Assembly (NCBI RefSeq): GCF_040115645.1
Contig: NW_027096075.1
Span: 173,725 to 237,724, forward strand
DNA from: Euwallacea fornicatus
Taxonomy: Eukaryota > Arthropoda > Insecta > Coleoptera > Curculionidae
DNA: 64,000 nt
Direction of reading: 5' to 3'
A program made the position numbers and the translations under genes. The notes below the pieces were generated by a model. The model was not told where the DNA came from. It saw nothing but the letters and a program-made list of their open reading frames with translations, and did no database searches. Of this stretch, positions 1 to 14,700 are shown piece after piece (position 1 is the stretch's first letter; each line of letters opens with the position of its first letter).

Positions 1-54
1 TCATCTCAACGAGCTCTTTAACACGACTAAGAAGGCTTCATTATATCTTGGTGA

Positions 55-68
55 GTTTTCTAGAAAAC
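55..68. repeat. 14-bp perfect palindrome of the 174-bp unit (representative)
   Basis: GTTTTCTAGAAAAC equals its own reverse complement. It recurs at the same place in most 174-bp units (next at 229-242). A common subtype has GTTTTCCAGAAAAC, with the centre changed and the outer arms intact. Short dyads are reported in centromeric satellites of several organisms. A protein-binding or cruciform role here is only a possibility. Confidence 0.85.
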
Positions 69-869
69 GAGTAATTTATGTGCTCCAACACACATCTTTC
101 GTGACTTTTCAAGCTTTGAACCTCCGTAACTTCGGCAAATGAGCTCCAAATACCTTCAAAATTTTACCACAGAATCACCTCGACGAGCTCTTTAACACGA
201 CTAAGAAGGCTTCATTATATCTTGGTGAGTTTTCTAGAAAACGAGTAATTTATGTGCTCCAACACACATCTTTCGTGACTTTTCAAGCTTTGATCCTCCG
301 TAACTTCGGCAAATGAGCTCCAAATACCTTCAAAATTTTACCACAGTATCACCTCGACGAGCTCTTTAACATGACTCATAAGGCTTCATTATATCTCGGT
401 GAGTTTTCTAGAAAACGAGTAATTTATGTGCTCAAACACACATCTTTCGTGACTTTTCAAGCTTTGAACCTCCGTAACTTCGGCAAATGTGCTTCAAATT
501 GCTTAAAAAATTGATCATAGAATAATCTCGTTTAGCTCTTCATCATGACTCATAAGGCTTCATTATATCTCGGTGAGTTTTCTAGAAAACGAGTAATTTA
601 TGTGCTCAAACACACATCTTTCGTGACTTCTCAAGATTTGAACCTCCGTAACTTCGGCAAATGAGCTGCAACTACCTTCAAAATTTGACCACAGAATCAT
701 CTCAACGAGCTCTTTAACATGACAAATAAGGCTTCATTATATCTCGGTGAATTTTCTAGAAAACGAGTAATTTATGTGCTCAAGCACACATCTTTCGTGA
801 CTTTTCAAGATTTGAACCTCCGTAACTTCGGCAAATGAGCTGCAACTACCTTCAAAATTTGACCACAGA

Positions 870-1740
870 ATCATCTCAACGAGCTCTTTAACACGACTAA
901 GAAGGCTTCATTATATCTTGGTGAGTTTTCTAGAAAACGAGTAATTTATGTGCTCAAACACACATCTTTCGTGACTTTTCAAGCTTTGAACCTCCGTAAT
1001 TTCGGCAAATGAGCTGCAACTATCTTCAAAATTTGACCACAGAATCATCTCAACGAGCTCTTTAACACGACTAAGAAGGCTTCATTATATCTTGGTGAGT
1101 TTTCTAGAAAACGAGTAATTTATGTGCTCAAACACACATCTTTCGTGACTTTTCAAGATTTGAACCTCCGTAACTTCGGCAAATGAGCTGCAACTACCTT
1201 CAAAATTTGACCACAGAATCATCTCAACGAGCTCTTTAACACGACTAAGAAGGCTTCATTATATCTTGGTGAGTTTTCTAGAAAACGAGTAATTTATGTG
1301 CTCAAACACACATCTTTCGTGACTTTTCAAGCTTTGAACCTCCGTAATTTCGGCAAATGAGCTGCAACTATCTTCAAAATTTGACCACAGAATCATCTCA
1401 ACGAGCTCTTTAACACGACTAAGAAGGCTTCATTATATCTTGGTGAGTTTTCTAGAAAACGAGTAATTTATGTGCTCAAACACACATCTTTCGTGACTTT
1501 TCAAGCTTTGAACCTCCGTAATTTCGGCAAATGAGCTGCAACTATCTTCAAAATTTGACCACAGAATCATCTCAACGAGCTCTTTAACACGACTAAGAAG
1601 GCTTCATTATATCTTGGTGAGTTTTCTAGAAAACGAGTAATTTATGTGCTCAAACACACATCTTTCGTGACCTTTCAAGATTTGAACCTCCGTAACTTCG
1701 GCAAATGAGCTCCAACTACCTTCAAAATTTGACCACAGAA
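870..1740 (+). repeat. Locally homogenised run of 174-bp units
   Basis: About five consecutive units of the GAGCTGCAACT type are almost identical. Several share the uncommon CCGTAATTTCGG spelling (the usual form is CCGTAACTTCGG) together with ACTATCTTC. The same pair of variants recurs near 3,080, 11,790 and 15,790. This indicates very recent tandem duplication of one or two units. Confidence 0.75.
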
Positions 1741-2340
1741 TCACCTCGACGAGCTCTTTAACATGACAAATAAGGCTTCATTGTATCTTGGTGAGTTTTC
1801 TAGAAAACGAGTAATTTATGTGCACAAACATACTTCTTTCGTGACTTTTCAAGTTTTGAACCTACGTAACTTCGGCAAATTAGCTCCAACTACCTTCAAA
1901 ATTTGACCACAGAATCACCTCGACGAGTAATTTAACACGACTTATAAGGCTTCAATGTATCTTGGTGAGTTTTCCAGAAAACGAGTGATTTATGTGCACA
2001 AACACACTTCTTTCGTGACTTTTCAAGATTTGAACCTCCGTAACTTCGGCAAATGTGCTTCAAATTGCTTAAAAAATTGATCATAGAATCACCTCGTTGA
2101 GCTCTTCATCATGACTCATAAGGCTTCATTATATCTTGGTGAGTTTTCTAGAAAACGAGTAATTTATGTGCTCAAACACACATCTTTCGTGACTTTTCAA
2201 GATTTGAACCTCCGTAACTTCGGCAAATGTGCTTCAAATTGCTTAAAAAATTGATCATAGAATCACCTCGTTGAGCTCTTCATCATGACTCATAAGGCTT
2301 CATTATATCTTGGTGAGTTTTTTAGAAAACGAGTAATTTA

Positions 2341-3684
2341 TGTGCTCAAACACACATCTTTCGTGACCTTTCAAGATTTGAACCTCCGTAACTTCGGCAA
2401 ATGAGCTTCAAATACCTTCAAAATTTGACCACAGAATCACCTCGACGAGCTCGTGAATATGACAAATAAGGCTTCAATGTATCTTGGTGAGTTTTCCAGA
2501 AAACGAGTGATTTATGTGCACAAACACACTTCTTTCGTGACTTTTCAAGATTTGAACCTCCGTAACTTCGGCAAATGTGCTTCAAATTGCTTAAAAAATT
2601 GATCATAGAATCACCTCGTTGAGCTCTTCATCATGACTCATAAGGCTTCATTATATCTTGGTGAGTTTTCTAGAAAACGAGTAATTTATGTGCTCAAACA
2701 CACATCTTTCGTGAATTTTCAAGCTTTGAACGTCCGTAACTTCGGCAAATGAGCTCCAAATAGCTTCAAAATTTTACCACAGAATCATCTCGACGAGCAC
2801 TTTAACACGACTAATAAGGCTTCATTGTATCTTGGTGAGTTTTCTAGAAAACGAGTAATTTATGTGCTCAAGCACACATCTTTCGTGACTTTTCAAGATT
2901 TGAACCTCCGTAACTTCGGCAAATGAGCTGCAACTACCTTCAAAATTTGACCACAGAATCATCTCAACGAGCTCTTTAACACGACTAAGAAGGCTTCATT
3001 ATATCTTGGTGAGTTTTCTAGAAAACGAGTAATTTATGTGCTCAAACACACATCTTTCGTGACTTTTCAAGCTTTGAACCTCCGTAATTTCGGCAAATGA
3101 GCTGCAACTATCTTCAAAATTTGACCACAGAATCATCTCAACGAGCTCTTTAACACGACTAAGAAGGCTTCATTATATCTTGGTGAGTTTTCTAGAAAAC
3201 GAGTAATTTATGTGCTCAAACACACATCTTTCGTGACTTTTCAAGCTTTGAACCTCCGTAACTTCGGCAAATGAGCTCCAACTGCCTTCAAAATTTGACC
3301 ACAGAATCACCTCGACGAGTAATTTAACACGACTTATAAGGCTTCATTGTATCTTGGTGAGTTTTCTAGAAAACGAGTAATTTATGTGCTCAAACACACA
3401 TCTTTCGTGACCTTTCAAGATTTGAACCTCCGTAACTTCGGCAAATGAGCTTCAAATACCTTCAAAATTTGACCACAGAATCACCTCGACGAGCTCGTGA
3501 ATATGACAAATAAGGCTTCAATGTATCTTGGTGAGTTTTCCAGAAAACGAGTGATTTATGTGCACAAACACACTTCTTTCGTGACTTTTCAAGATTTGAA
3601 CCTCCGTAACTTCGGCAAATGTGCTTCAAATTGCTTAAAAAATTGATCATAGAATCACCTCGTTGAGCTCTTCATCATGACTCA
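2341..3684 (+). repeat. 6-mer (1,044-bp) spaced copy pair in the 174-bp array
   Basis: The segment at about 2,341-2,640 reappears at about 3,385-3,684, shifted by 1,044 bp, which is exactly six units. It carries the distinctive CTCGTGAATATGAC and GGCTTCAATGTATC variants. The same distinctive unit also recurs near 7,291, 8,509, 13,556, 14,774, 17,559 and 18,777, so it serves as a tracer for larger duplications. Confidence 0.8.
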
Positions 3685-6105
3685 TAAGGCTTCATTATAT
3701 CTTGGTGAGTTTTCTAGAAAACGAGTAATTTATGTGCTCAAACACACATCTTTCGTGACTTTTCAAGATTTGAACCTCCGTAACTTCGGCAAATGTGCTT
3801 CAAATTGCTTAAAAAATTGATCATAGAATCACCTCGTTGAGCTCTTCATCATGACTCATAAGGCTTCATTATATCTTGGTGAGTTTTCTAGAAAACGAGT
3901 AATTTATGTGCTCAAACACACATCTTTCGTGACCTTTCAAGATTTGAACCTCCGTAACTTCGGCAAATGAGCTCCAACTACCTTCAAAATTTGACCACAG
4001 AATCACCTCGACGAGCTCTTTAACATGACAAATAAGGCTTCATTGTATCTTGGTGAGTTTTCCAGAAAACGAGTAATTTATGTGCACAAACATACTTCTT
4101 TCGTGACTTTTCAAGTTTTGAACCTCCGTAACTTCGGCAAATGAGCTCCAACTGCCTTCAAAATTTGACCACAGAATCACCTCGACGAGTAATTTAACAC
4201 GACTTATAAGGCTTCATTGTATCTTGGTGAGTTTTCTAGAAAACGAGTAATTTATGTGCTCAAACACACATCTTTCGTGACCTTTCAAGATTTGAACCTC
4301 CGTAACTTCGGCAAATGAGCTTCAAATACCTTCAAAATTTGACCACAGAATCACCTCGACGAGCTCGTGAATATGACAAATAAGGCTTCAATGTATCTTG
4401 GTGAGTTTTCCAGAAAACGAGTAATTTATGTGCACAAACATACTTCTTTCGTGACTTTTCAAGTTTTGAACCTCCGTAACTTCGGCAAATGAGCTCCAAC
4501 TGCCTTCAAAATTTGACCACAGAATCACCTCGACGAGTAATTTAACACGACTTATAAGGCTTCATTATATCTCGGTGAGTTTTCTAGAAAACGAGTAATT
4601 TATATGCTCAAACACACATCTTTCGTGACTTTTCAAGCTTTGAACCTCCGTAACTTCGGCAAATGTGCTTCAAATTGCTTAAAAAATTGATCATAGAATA
4701 ATCTCGTTTAGCTCTTCATCATGACTCATAAGGCTTCATTATATCTCGGTGAGTTTTCTAGAAAACGAGTAATTTATGTGCTCAAACACACATCTTTCGT
4801 GACTTCTCAAGATTTGAACCTCCGTAACTTCGGCAAATTAGCTCCAACTACCTTCAAAATTTGACCACAGAATCACCTCGACGAGTAATTTAACACGACT
4901 AATAAGGCTTCATTGTATCTTGGTGAGTTTTCTAGAAAACGAGTAATTTATGTGCTCAAACACACATCTTTCGTGACTTTTCAAGTTTTGAACCACCGTA
5001 ACTTCGGCAAATGAGCTCCAACTACCTTCAAAATTTGACCACAGAATCACCTCGACGAGCTCTTTAACATGACAAATAAGGCTTCATTGTATCTTGGTGA
5101 GTTTTCCAGAAAACGAGTAATTTATGTGCACAAACATACTTCTTTCGTGACTTTTCAAGTTTTGAACCACCGTAACTTCGGCAAATGAGCTCCAACTACC
5201 TTCAAAATTTGACCACAGAATCACCTCGACGAGCTCGTGAATAAGACAAATAAGGCTTCATTGTATCTTGGTGAGTTTTCCAGAAAACGAGTAATTTATG
5301 TGCACAAACACATATCTTTCGTGACTTTTCAAGCTATGAACCTACGTAACTTCGGCAAATGAGCTCCAACTACCTTCAAAATTTGACCACAGAATCACCT
5401 CGACGAGTAATTTAACACGACTAATAAGGCTTCATTGTATCTTGGTGAGTTTTCTAGAAAACGAGTAATTTATGTGCTCAAACACACATCTTTCGTGACT
5501 TTTCAAGATTTGAACCTCCGTAACTTCGGCAAATGTGCTTCAAATTGCTTAAAAAATTGATCATAGAATCACCTCGTTGAGCTCTTCATCATGACTCATA
5601 AGGCTTCATTATATCTTGGTGAGTTTTCTAGAAAACGAGTAATTTATGTGCTCAAACACACATCTTTCGTGACTTTTCAAGCTTTGAACCTCCGTAACTT
5701 CGGCAAATGTGCTTCAAATTGCTTAAAAAATTGATCATAGAATAATCTCGTTTAGCTCTTCATCATGACTCATAAGGCTTCATTGTATCTTGGTGAGTTT
5801 TCCAGAAAACGAGTAATTTATGTGCACAAACACATATCTTTCGTGACTTTTCAAGCTATGAACCTCCGTAACTTCGGCAAATGAGCTGCAACTACCTTCA
5901 AAATTTGACCACAGAATCATCTCAACGAGCTCTTTAACATGACAAATAAGGCTTCATTATATCTCGGTGAATTTTCTAGAAAACGAGTAATTTATGTGCT
6001 CAAGCACACATCTTTCGTGACTTTTCAAGATTTGAACCTCCGTAACTTCGGCAAATGAGCTGCAACTACCTTCAAAATTTGACCACAGAATCATCTCAAC
6101 GAGCT

Positions 6106-8704
6106 CTTTAACAAGACTAAGAAGGCATCATTGTATCTTGGTGAATTTTTGTAGAAAACTAGTAATTTATGTGCTCAAACACACATCTTTCGTGACTTTT
6201 CAAGATTTGAACCTCCGTAAGTTCGGCAAATGTGCTTCAAATTGCTTAAAAAATTGATCATAGAATAATCTCGTTTAGCTCTTCATCATGACTCATAAGG
6301 CTTCATTATATCTCGGTGAGTTTTCTAGAAAACGAGTAATTTATGTGCTCAAACACACATCTTTCGTGACTTTTCAAGCTTTGAACCTCCGTAACTTCGG
6401 CAAATGTGCTTCAAATTGCTTAAAAAATTGATCATAGAATCATCTCGTTTAGCTCTTCATCATGACTCATAAGGCTTCATTGTATCTTGGTGAGTTTTCT
6501 AGAAAACGAGTAATTTATGAGCTCAAACATACTTCTTTCGTGACTTTTCAAGATTTGAACCTCCGTAAGTTCGGCAAATGTGCTTCAAATTGCTTAAAAA
6601 ATTGATAATAGAATAATCTCGTTTAGCTCTTCATCATGACTCATAAGGCTTCATTGTATCTTGGTGAGTTTTCTAGAAAACGAGTAATTTATGTGCTCAA
6701 ACACACATCTTTCGTGACTTTTCAAGTTTTGAACCTCCGTAACTTCGGCAAATGAGCTGCAACTACCTTCAAAATTTGACCACAGAATCATCTCAACGAG
6801 CTCTTTAACATGACAAATAAGGCTTCATTGTATCTTGGTGAGTTTTCTAGAAAACGAGTAATTTATGTGCTCAAGCACACATCTTTCGTGACTTTTCAAG
6901 ATTTGAACCTCCGTAACTTCGGCAAATTAGCTCCAACTACCTTCAAAATTTGACCACAGAATCACCTCGACGAGTAATTTAACACGACTAATAAGGCTTC
7001 ATTGTATCTTGGTGAGTTTTCTAGAAAACGAGTAATTTATGTGCTCAAACACACATCTTTCGTGACTTTTCAAGATTTGAACCTCCGTAACTTCGGCAAA
7101 TGTGCTTCAAATTGCTTAAAAAATTGATCATAGAATCACCTCGTTGAGCTCTTCATCATGACTCATAAGGCTTCATTATATCTTGGTGAGTTTTCTAGAA
7201 AACGAGTAATTTATGTGCTCAAACACACATCTTTCGTGACCTTTCAAGATTTGAACCTCCGTAACTTCGGCAAATGAGCTTCAAATACCTTCAAAATTTG
7301 ACCACAGAATCACCTCGACGAGCTCGTGAATATGACAAATAAGGCTTCAATGTATCTTGGTGAGTTTTCCAGAAAACGAGTGATTTATGTGCACAAACAC
7401 ACTTCTTTCGTGACTTTTCAAGATTTGAACCTCCGTAACTTCGGCAAATGTGCTTCAAATTGCTTAAAAAATTGATCATAGAATCACCTCGTTGAGCTCT
7501 TCATCATGACTCATAAGGCTTCATTATATCTTGGTGAGTTTTCTAGAAAACGAGTAATTTATGTGCTCAAACACACATCTTTCGTGACTTTTCAAGCTTT
7601 GAACCTCCGTAACTTCGGCAAATGTGCTTCAAATTGCTTAAAAAATTGATCATAGAATCATCTCGTTTAGCTCTTCATCATGACTCATAAGGCTTCATTA
7701 TATCTTGGTGAGTTTTCTAGAAAACGAGTAATTTATGTGCTCAAACATACTTCTTTCGTGACTTTTCAAGCTTTCAACCTCCGTAACTTCGGCAAATTAG
7801 CTCCAACTACCTTCAAAATTTGACCACAGAATCACCTCGACGAGTAATTTAACACGACTAATTAGGCTTCATTGTATCTTGGTGAGTTTTCCAGAAAACG
7901 AGTAATTTATGTGCACAAACACACTTCTTTCGTGACTTTTCAAGTTTTGAACCACCGTAACTTCGGCAAATGAGCTCCAACTACCTTCAAAATTTGACCA
8001 CAGAATCACCTTGACGAGCTCGTGAATAAGACAAATAAGGCTTCATTGTATCTTGGTGAGTTTTCCAGAAAACGAGTAATTTATGTGCACAAACACATAT
8101 CTTTCGTGACTTTTCAAGCTATGAACCTACGTAACTTCGGCAAATGAGCTCCAACTACCTTCAAAATTTGACCACAGAATCACCTCGACGAGTAATTTAA
8201 CACGACTAATAAGGCTTCATTGTATCTTGGTGAGTTTTCTAGAAAACGAGTAATTTATGTGCTCAAACACACATCTTTCGTGACTTTTCAAGATTTGAAC
8301 CTCCGTAACTTCGGCAAATGTGCTTCAAATTGCTTAAAAAATTGATCATAGAATCACCTCGTTGAGCTCTTCATCATGACTCATAAGGCTTCATTATATC
8401 TTGGTGAGTTTTCTAGAAAACGAGTAATTTATGTGCTCAAACACACATCTTTCGTGACCTTTCAAGATTTGAACCTCCGTAACTTCGGCAAATGAGCTTC
8501 AAATACCTTCAAAATTTGACCACAGAATCACCTCGACGAGCTCGTGAATATGACAAATAAGGCTTCAATGTATCTTGGTGAGTTTTCCAGAAAACGAGTG
8601 ATTTATGTGCACAAACACACTTCTTTCGTGACTTTTCAAGATTTGAACCTCCGTAACTTCGGCAAATGTGCTTCAAATTGCTTAAAAAATTGATCATAGA
8701 ATCA
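6106..8704 (+). repeat. Satellite block, copy 1 of 3 (about 2.6 kb)
   Basis: This block begins at a unit with AACAAGACTAAGAAGGC and a 175-bp spelling (GTGAATTTTTGTAGAAAACT at 6,141). It matches 12,371-14,969 at an offset of 6,265 bp (36 x 174 + 1). The odd +1 in the offset comes from the extra base in the 175-bp marker unit. The match breaks near 8,704, where CATCTCGTTTAGC here faces CACCTCGTTGAGC in copy 2. A shorter internal repeat, about 6,929-7,485 against 8,147-8,703, has a 1,218-bp (7-unit) offset. Confidence 0.85.
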
Positions 8705-11699
8705 TCTCGTTTAGCTCTTCATCATGACTCATAAGGCTTCATTATATCTCGATGAGTTTTCTAGAAAACGAGTAATTTATGTGCTCAAACACACATCTTT
8801 CGTGAATTTTCAAGCTTTGAACGTCCGTAACTTCGGCAAATGAGCTCCAACTACCTTCAAAATTTGACCACAGAATCACCTCGACGAGCTCGTGAATAAG
8901 ACAAATAAGGCTTCATTGTATCTTGGTGAGTTTTCTAGAAAACGAGTAATTTATGTGCTCAAACACACATCTTTCGTGACTTTTCAAGCTTTGAACCTCC
9001 GTAACTTCGGCAAATGTGCTTCAAATTGCTTAAAAAATTGATCATAGAATCATCTCGTTTAGCTCTTCATCATGACTCATAAGGCTTCATTATATCTCGA
9101 TGAGTTTTCTAGAAAACGAGTAATTTATGTGCACAAACATACTTCTTTCGTGACTTTTCAAGTTTTGAACCACCGTAACTTCGGCAAATGAGCTCCAACT
9201 ACCTTCAAAATTTGACCACAGAATCACCTCGACGAGCTCGTGAATAAGACAAATAAGGCTTCATTGTATCTTGGTGAGTTTTCCAGAAAACGAGTAATTT
9301 ATGTGCACAAACACATATCTTTCGTGACTTTTCAAGCTATGAACCTACGTAACTTCGGCAAATGAGCTCCAACTACCTTCAAAATTTGACCACAGAATCA
9401 CCTCGACGAGTAATTTAACACGACTAATAAGGCTTCATTGTATCTTGGTGAGTTTTCTAGAAAACGAGTAATTTATGTGCTCAAACACACATCTTTCGTG
9501 ACTTTTCAAGATTTGAACCTCCGTAACTTCGGCAAATGTGCTTCAAATTGCTTAAAAAATTGATCATAGAATCACCTCGTTGAGCTCTTCATCATGACTC
9601 ATAAGGCTTCATTATATCTTGGTGAGTTTTCTAGAAAACGAGTAATTTATGTGCTCAAACACACATCTTTCGTGACTTTTCAAGCTTTGAACCTCCGTAA
9701 CTTCGGCAAATGTGCTTCAAATTGCTTAAAAAATTGATCATAGAATAATCTCGTTTAGCTCTTCATCATGACTCATAAGGCTTCATTGTATCTTGGTGAG
9801 TTTTCCAGAAAACGAGTAATTTATGTGCACAAACACATATCTTTCGTGACTTTTCAAGCTATGAACCTCCGTAACTTCGGCAAATGAGCTGCAACTACCT
9901 TCAAAATTTGACCACAGAATCATCTCAACGAGCTCTTTAACATGACAAATAAGGCTTCATTATATCTCGGTGAATTTTCTAGAAAACGAGTAATTTATGT
10001 GCTCAAGCACACATCTTTCGTGACTTTTCAAGATTTGAACCTCCGTAACTTCGGCAAATGAGCTGCAACTACCTTCAAAATTTGACCACAGAATCATCTC
10101 AACGAGCTCTTTAACATGACAAATAAGGCTTCAATGTATCTTGGTGAGTTTTCCAGAAAACGAGTGATTTATGTGCACAAACACACTTCTTTCGTGACTT
10201 TTCAAGATTTGAACCTCCGTAACTTCGGCAAATGTGCTTCAAATTGCTTAAAAAATTGATCATAGAATCATCTCGTTTAGCTCTTCATCATGACTCATAA
10301 GGCTTCATTATATCTCGATGAGTTTTCTAGAAAACGAGTAATTTATGTGCTCAAACACACATCTTTCGTGAATTTTCAAGCTTTGAACGTCCGTAACTTC
10401 GGCAAATGAGCTCCAACTACCTTCAAAATTTGACCACAGAATCACCTCGACGAGCTCGTGAATAAGACAAATAAGGCTTCATTGTATCTTGGTGAGTTTT
10501 CTAGAAAACGAGTAATTTATGTGCTCAAACACACATCTTTCGTGACTTTTCAAGCTTTGAACCTCCGTAACTTCGGCAAATGTGCTTCAAATTGCTTAAA
10601 AAATTGATCATAGAATCATCTCGTTTAGCTCTTCATCATGACTCATAAGGCTTCATTATATCTCGATGAGTTTTCTAGAAAACGAGTAATTTATGTGCAC
10701 AAACATACTTCTTTCGTGACTTTTCAAGTTTTGAACCACCGTAACTTCGGCAAATGAGCTCCAACTACCTTCAAAATTTGACCACAGAATCACCTCGACG
10801 AGCTCGTGAATAAGACAAATAAGGCTTCATTGTATCTTGGTGAGTTTTCCAGAAAACGAGTAATTTATGTGCACAAACACATATCTTTCGTGACTTTTCA
10901 AGCTATGAACCTACGTAACTTCGGCAAATGAGCTCCAACTACCTTCAAAATTTGACCACAGAATCACCTCGACGAGTAATTTAACACGACTAATAAGGCT
11001 TCATTGTATCTTGGTGAGTTTTCTAGAAAACGAGTAATTTATGTGCTCAAACACACATCTTTCGTGACTTTTCAAGATTTGAACCTCCGTAACTTCGGCA
11101 AATGTGCTTCAAATTGCTTAAAAAATTGATCATAGAATCACCTCGTTGAGCTCTTCATCATGACTCATAAGGCTTCATTATATCTTGGTGAGTTTTCTAG
11201 AAAACGAGTAATTTATGTGCTCAAACACACATCTTTCGTGACTTTTCAAGCTTTGAACCTCCGTAACTTCGGCAAATGTGCTTCAAATTGCTTAAAAAAT
11301 TGATCATAGAATAATCTCGTTTAGCTCTTCATCATGACTCATAAGGCTTCATTGTATCTTGGTGAGTTTTCCAGAAAACGAGTAATTTATGTGCACAAAC
11401 ACATATCTTTCGTGACTTTTCAAGCTATGAACCTCCGTAACTTCGGCAAATGAGCTGCAACTACCTTCAAAATTTGACCACAGAATCATCTCAACGAGCT
11501 CTTTAACATGACAAATAAGGCTTCATTATATCTCGGTGAATTTTCTAGAAAACGAGTAATTTATGTGCTCAAGCACACATCTTTCGTGACTTTTCAAGAT
11601 TTGAACCTCCGTAACTTCGGCAAATGAGCTGCAACTACCTTCAAAATTTGACCACAGAATCATCTCAACGAGCTCTTTAACATGACAAATAAGGCTTCA
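8538..11699 (+). repeat. 9-mer higher-order repeat, two tandem copies (1,566 bp each)
   Basis: Uncommon CTCGATGAG spellings at 8,751 and 9,099 recur at 10,317 and 10,665, each shifted by exactly 1,566 bp (9 x 174). Copy 1 runs from about 8,538-8,567 to about 10,104-10,133, and copy 2 follows directly and ends at about 11,670-11,699. The junction unit joins the left half of one monomer type (CTCAACGAGCTCTTTAAC) to the right half of another (GGCTTCAATGTATC) across a shared stretch, ATGACAAATAAGGCTTC. That is the expected footprint of an unequal exchange nine units out of register. Confidence 0.88.
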
Positions 11700-11702
11700 T
11701 TA

Positions 11703-14700
11703 TATCTTGGTGAGTTTTCTAGAAAACGAGTAATTTATGTGCTCAAACACACATCTTTCGTGACTTTTCAAGCTTTGAACCTCCGTAATTTCGGCAAATG
11801 AGCTGCAACTATCTTCAAAATTTGACCACAGAATCATCTCAACGAGCTCTTTAACACGACTAAGAAGGCTTCATTATATCTTTGTGAGTTTTCTAGAAAA
11901 CGAGTAATTTATGTGCTCAAACACACATCTTTCGTGACTTTTCAAGCTTTGAACCTCCGTAACTTCGGCAAATGAGCTCCAAATACCTTCAAAATTTTAC
12001 CACAGAATCACCTCGACGAGCTCTTTAACACGACTAAGAAGGCTTCATTGTATCTTGGTGAGTTTTCTAGAAAACGAGTAATTTATGTGCTCAAACACAC
12101 ATCTTTCGTGACTTTTCAAGTTTTGAACCTCCGTAACTTCGGCAAATGAGCTGCAACTACCTTCAAAATTTGACCGCAGAATCATCTCAACGAGCTCTTT
12201 AACACGACTAAGAAGGCTTCATTATATCTTGGTGAGTTTTCTAGAAAACGAGTAATTTATGTGCTCAAACACACATCTTTCGTGACTTTTCAAGCTTTGA
12301 ACCTCCGTAACTTCGGCAAATGAGCTCCAAATACCTTCAAAATTTTACCACAGAATCACCTCGACGAGCTCTTTAACAAGACTAAGAAGGCATCATTGTA
12401 TCTTGGTGAATTTTTGTAGAAAACTAGTAATTTATGTGCTCAAACACACATCTTTCGTGACTTTTCAAGATTTGAACCTCCGTAAGTTCGGCAAATGTGC
12501 TTCAAATTGCTTAAAAAATTGATCATAGAATAATCTCGTTTAGCTCTTCATCATGACTCATAAGGCTTCATTATATCTCGGTGAGTTTTCTAGAAAACGA
12601 GTAATTTATGTGCTCAAACACACATCTTTCGTGACTTTTCAAGCTTTGAACCTCCGTAACTTCGGCAAATGTGCTTCAAATTGCTTAAAAAATTGATCAT
12701 AGAATCATCTCGTTTAGCTCTTCATCATGACTCATAAGGCTTCATTGTATCTTGGTGAGTTTTCTAGAAAACGAGTAATTTATGAGCTCAAACATACTTC
12801 TTTCGTGACTTTTCAAGATTTGAACCTCCGTAAGTTCGGCAAATGTGCTTCAAATTGCTTAAAAAATTGATAATAGAATAATCTCGTTTAGCTCTTCATC
12901 ATGACTCATAAGGCTTCATTGTATCTTGGTGAGTTTTCTAGAAAACGAGTAATTTATGTGCTCAAACACACATCTTTCGTGACTTTTCAAGTTTTGAACC
13001 TCCGTAACTTCGGCAAATGAGCTGCAACTACCTTCAAAATTTGACCACAGAATCATCTCAACGAGCTCTTTAACATGACAAATAAGGCTTCATTGTATCT
13101 TGGTGAGTTTTCTAGAAAACGAGTAATTTATGTGCTCAAGCACACATCTTTCGTGACTTTTCAAGATTTGAACCTCCGTAACTTCGGCAAATTAGCTCCA
13201 ACTACCTTCAAAATTTGACCACAGAATCACCTCGACGAGTAATTTAACACGACTAATAAGGCTTCATTGTATCTTGGTGAGTTTTCTAGAAAACGAGTAA
13301 TTTATGTGCTCAAACACACATCTTTCGTGACTTTTCAAGATTTGAACCTCCGTAACTTCGGCAAATGTGCTTCAAATTGCTTAAAAAATTGATCATAGAA
13401 TCACCTCGTTGAGCTCTTCATCATGACTCATAAGGCTTCATTATATCTTGGTGAGTTTTCTAGAAAACGAGTAATTTATGTGCTCAAACACACATCTTTC
13501 GTGACCTTTCAAGATTTGAACCTCCGTAACTTCGGCAAATGAGCTTCAAATACCTTCAAAATTTGACCACAGAATCACCTCGACGAGCTCGTGAATATGA
13601 CAAATAAGGCTTCAATGTATCTTGGTGAGTTTTCCAGAAAACGAGTGATTTATGTGCACAAACACACTTCTTTCGTGACTTTTCAAGATTTGAACCTCCG
13701 TAACTTCGGCAAATGTGCTTCAAATTGCTTAAAAAATTGATCATAGAATCACCTCGTTGAGCTCTTCATCATGACTCATAAGGCTTCATTATATCTTGGT
13801 GAGTTTTCTAGAAAACGAGTAATTTATGTGCTCAAACACACATCTTTCGTGACTTTTCAAGCTTTGAACCTCCGTAACTTCGGCAAATGTGCTTCAAATT
13901 GCTTAAAAAATTGATCATAGAATCATCTCGTTTAGCTCTTCATCATGACTCATAAGGCTTCATTATATCTTGGTGAGTTTTCTAGAAAACGAGTAATTTA
14001 TGTGCTCAAACATACTTCTTTCGTGACTTTTCAAGCTTTCAACCTCCGTAACTTCGGCAAATTAGCTCCAACTACCTTCAAAATTTGACCACAGAATCAC
14101 CTCGACGAGTAATTTAACACGACTAATTAGGCTTCATTGTATCTTGGTGAGTTTTCCAGAAAACGAGTAATTTATGTGCACAAACACACTTCTTTCGTGA
14201 CTTTTCAAGTTTTGAACCACCGTAACTTCGGCAAATGAGCTCCAACTACCTTCAAAATTTGACCACAGAATCACCTTGACGAGCTCGTGAATAAGACAAA
14301 TAAGGCTTCATTGTATCTTGGTGAGTTTTCCAGAAAACGAGTAATTTATGTGCACAAACACATATCTTTCGTGACTTTTCAAGCTATGAACCTACGTAAC
14401 TTCGGCAAATGAGCTCCAACTACCTTCAAAATTTGACCACAGAATCACCTCGACGAGTAATTTAACACGACTAATAAGGCTTCATTGTATCTTGGTGAGT
14501 TTTCTAGAAAACGAGTAATTTATGTGCTCAAACACACATCTTTCGTGACTTTTCAAGATTTGAACCTCCGTAACTTCGGCAAATGTGCTTCAAATTGCTT
14601 AAAAAATTGATCATAGAATCACCTCGTTGAGCTCTTCATCATGACTCATAAGGCTTCATTATATCTTGGTGAGTTTTCTAGAAAACGAGTAATTTATGTG

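Noticed and set aside
2418..2606. 62-codon minus-strand open frame repeated eight times (also 3,462; 7,291; 8,509; 13,556; 14,774; 17,559; 18,777)
   Set aside because: It is one particular run of 174-bp units read antisense. It recurs only where that unit combination was copied, has no coding signature, and neighbouring units break it with stops.
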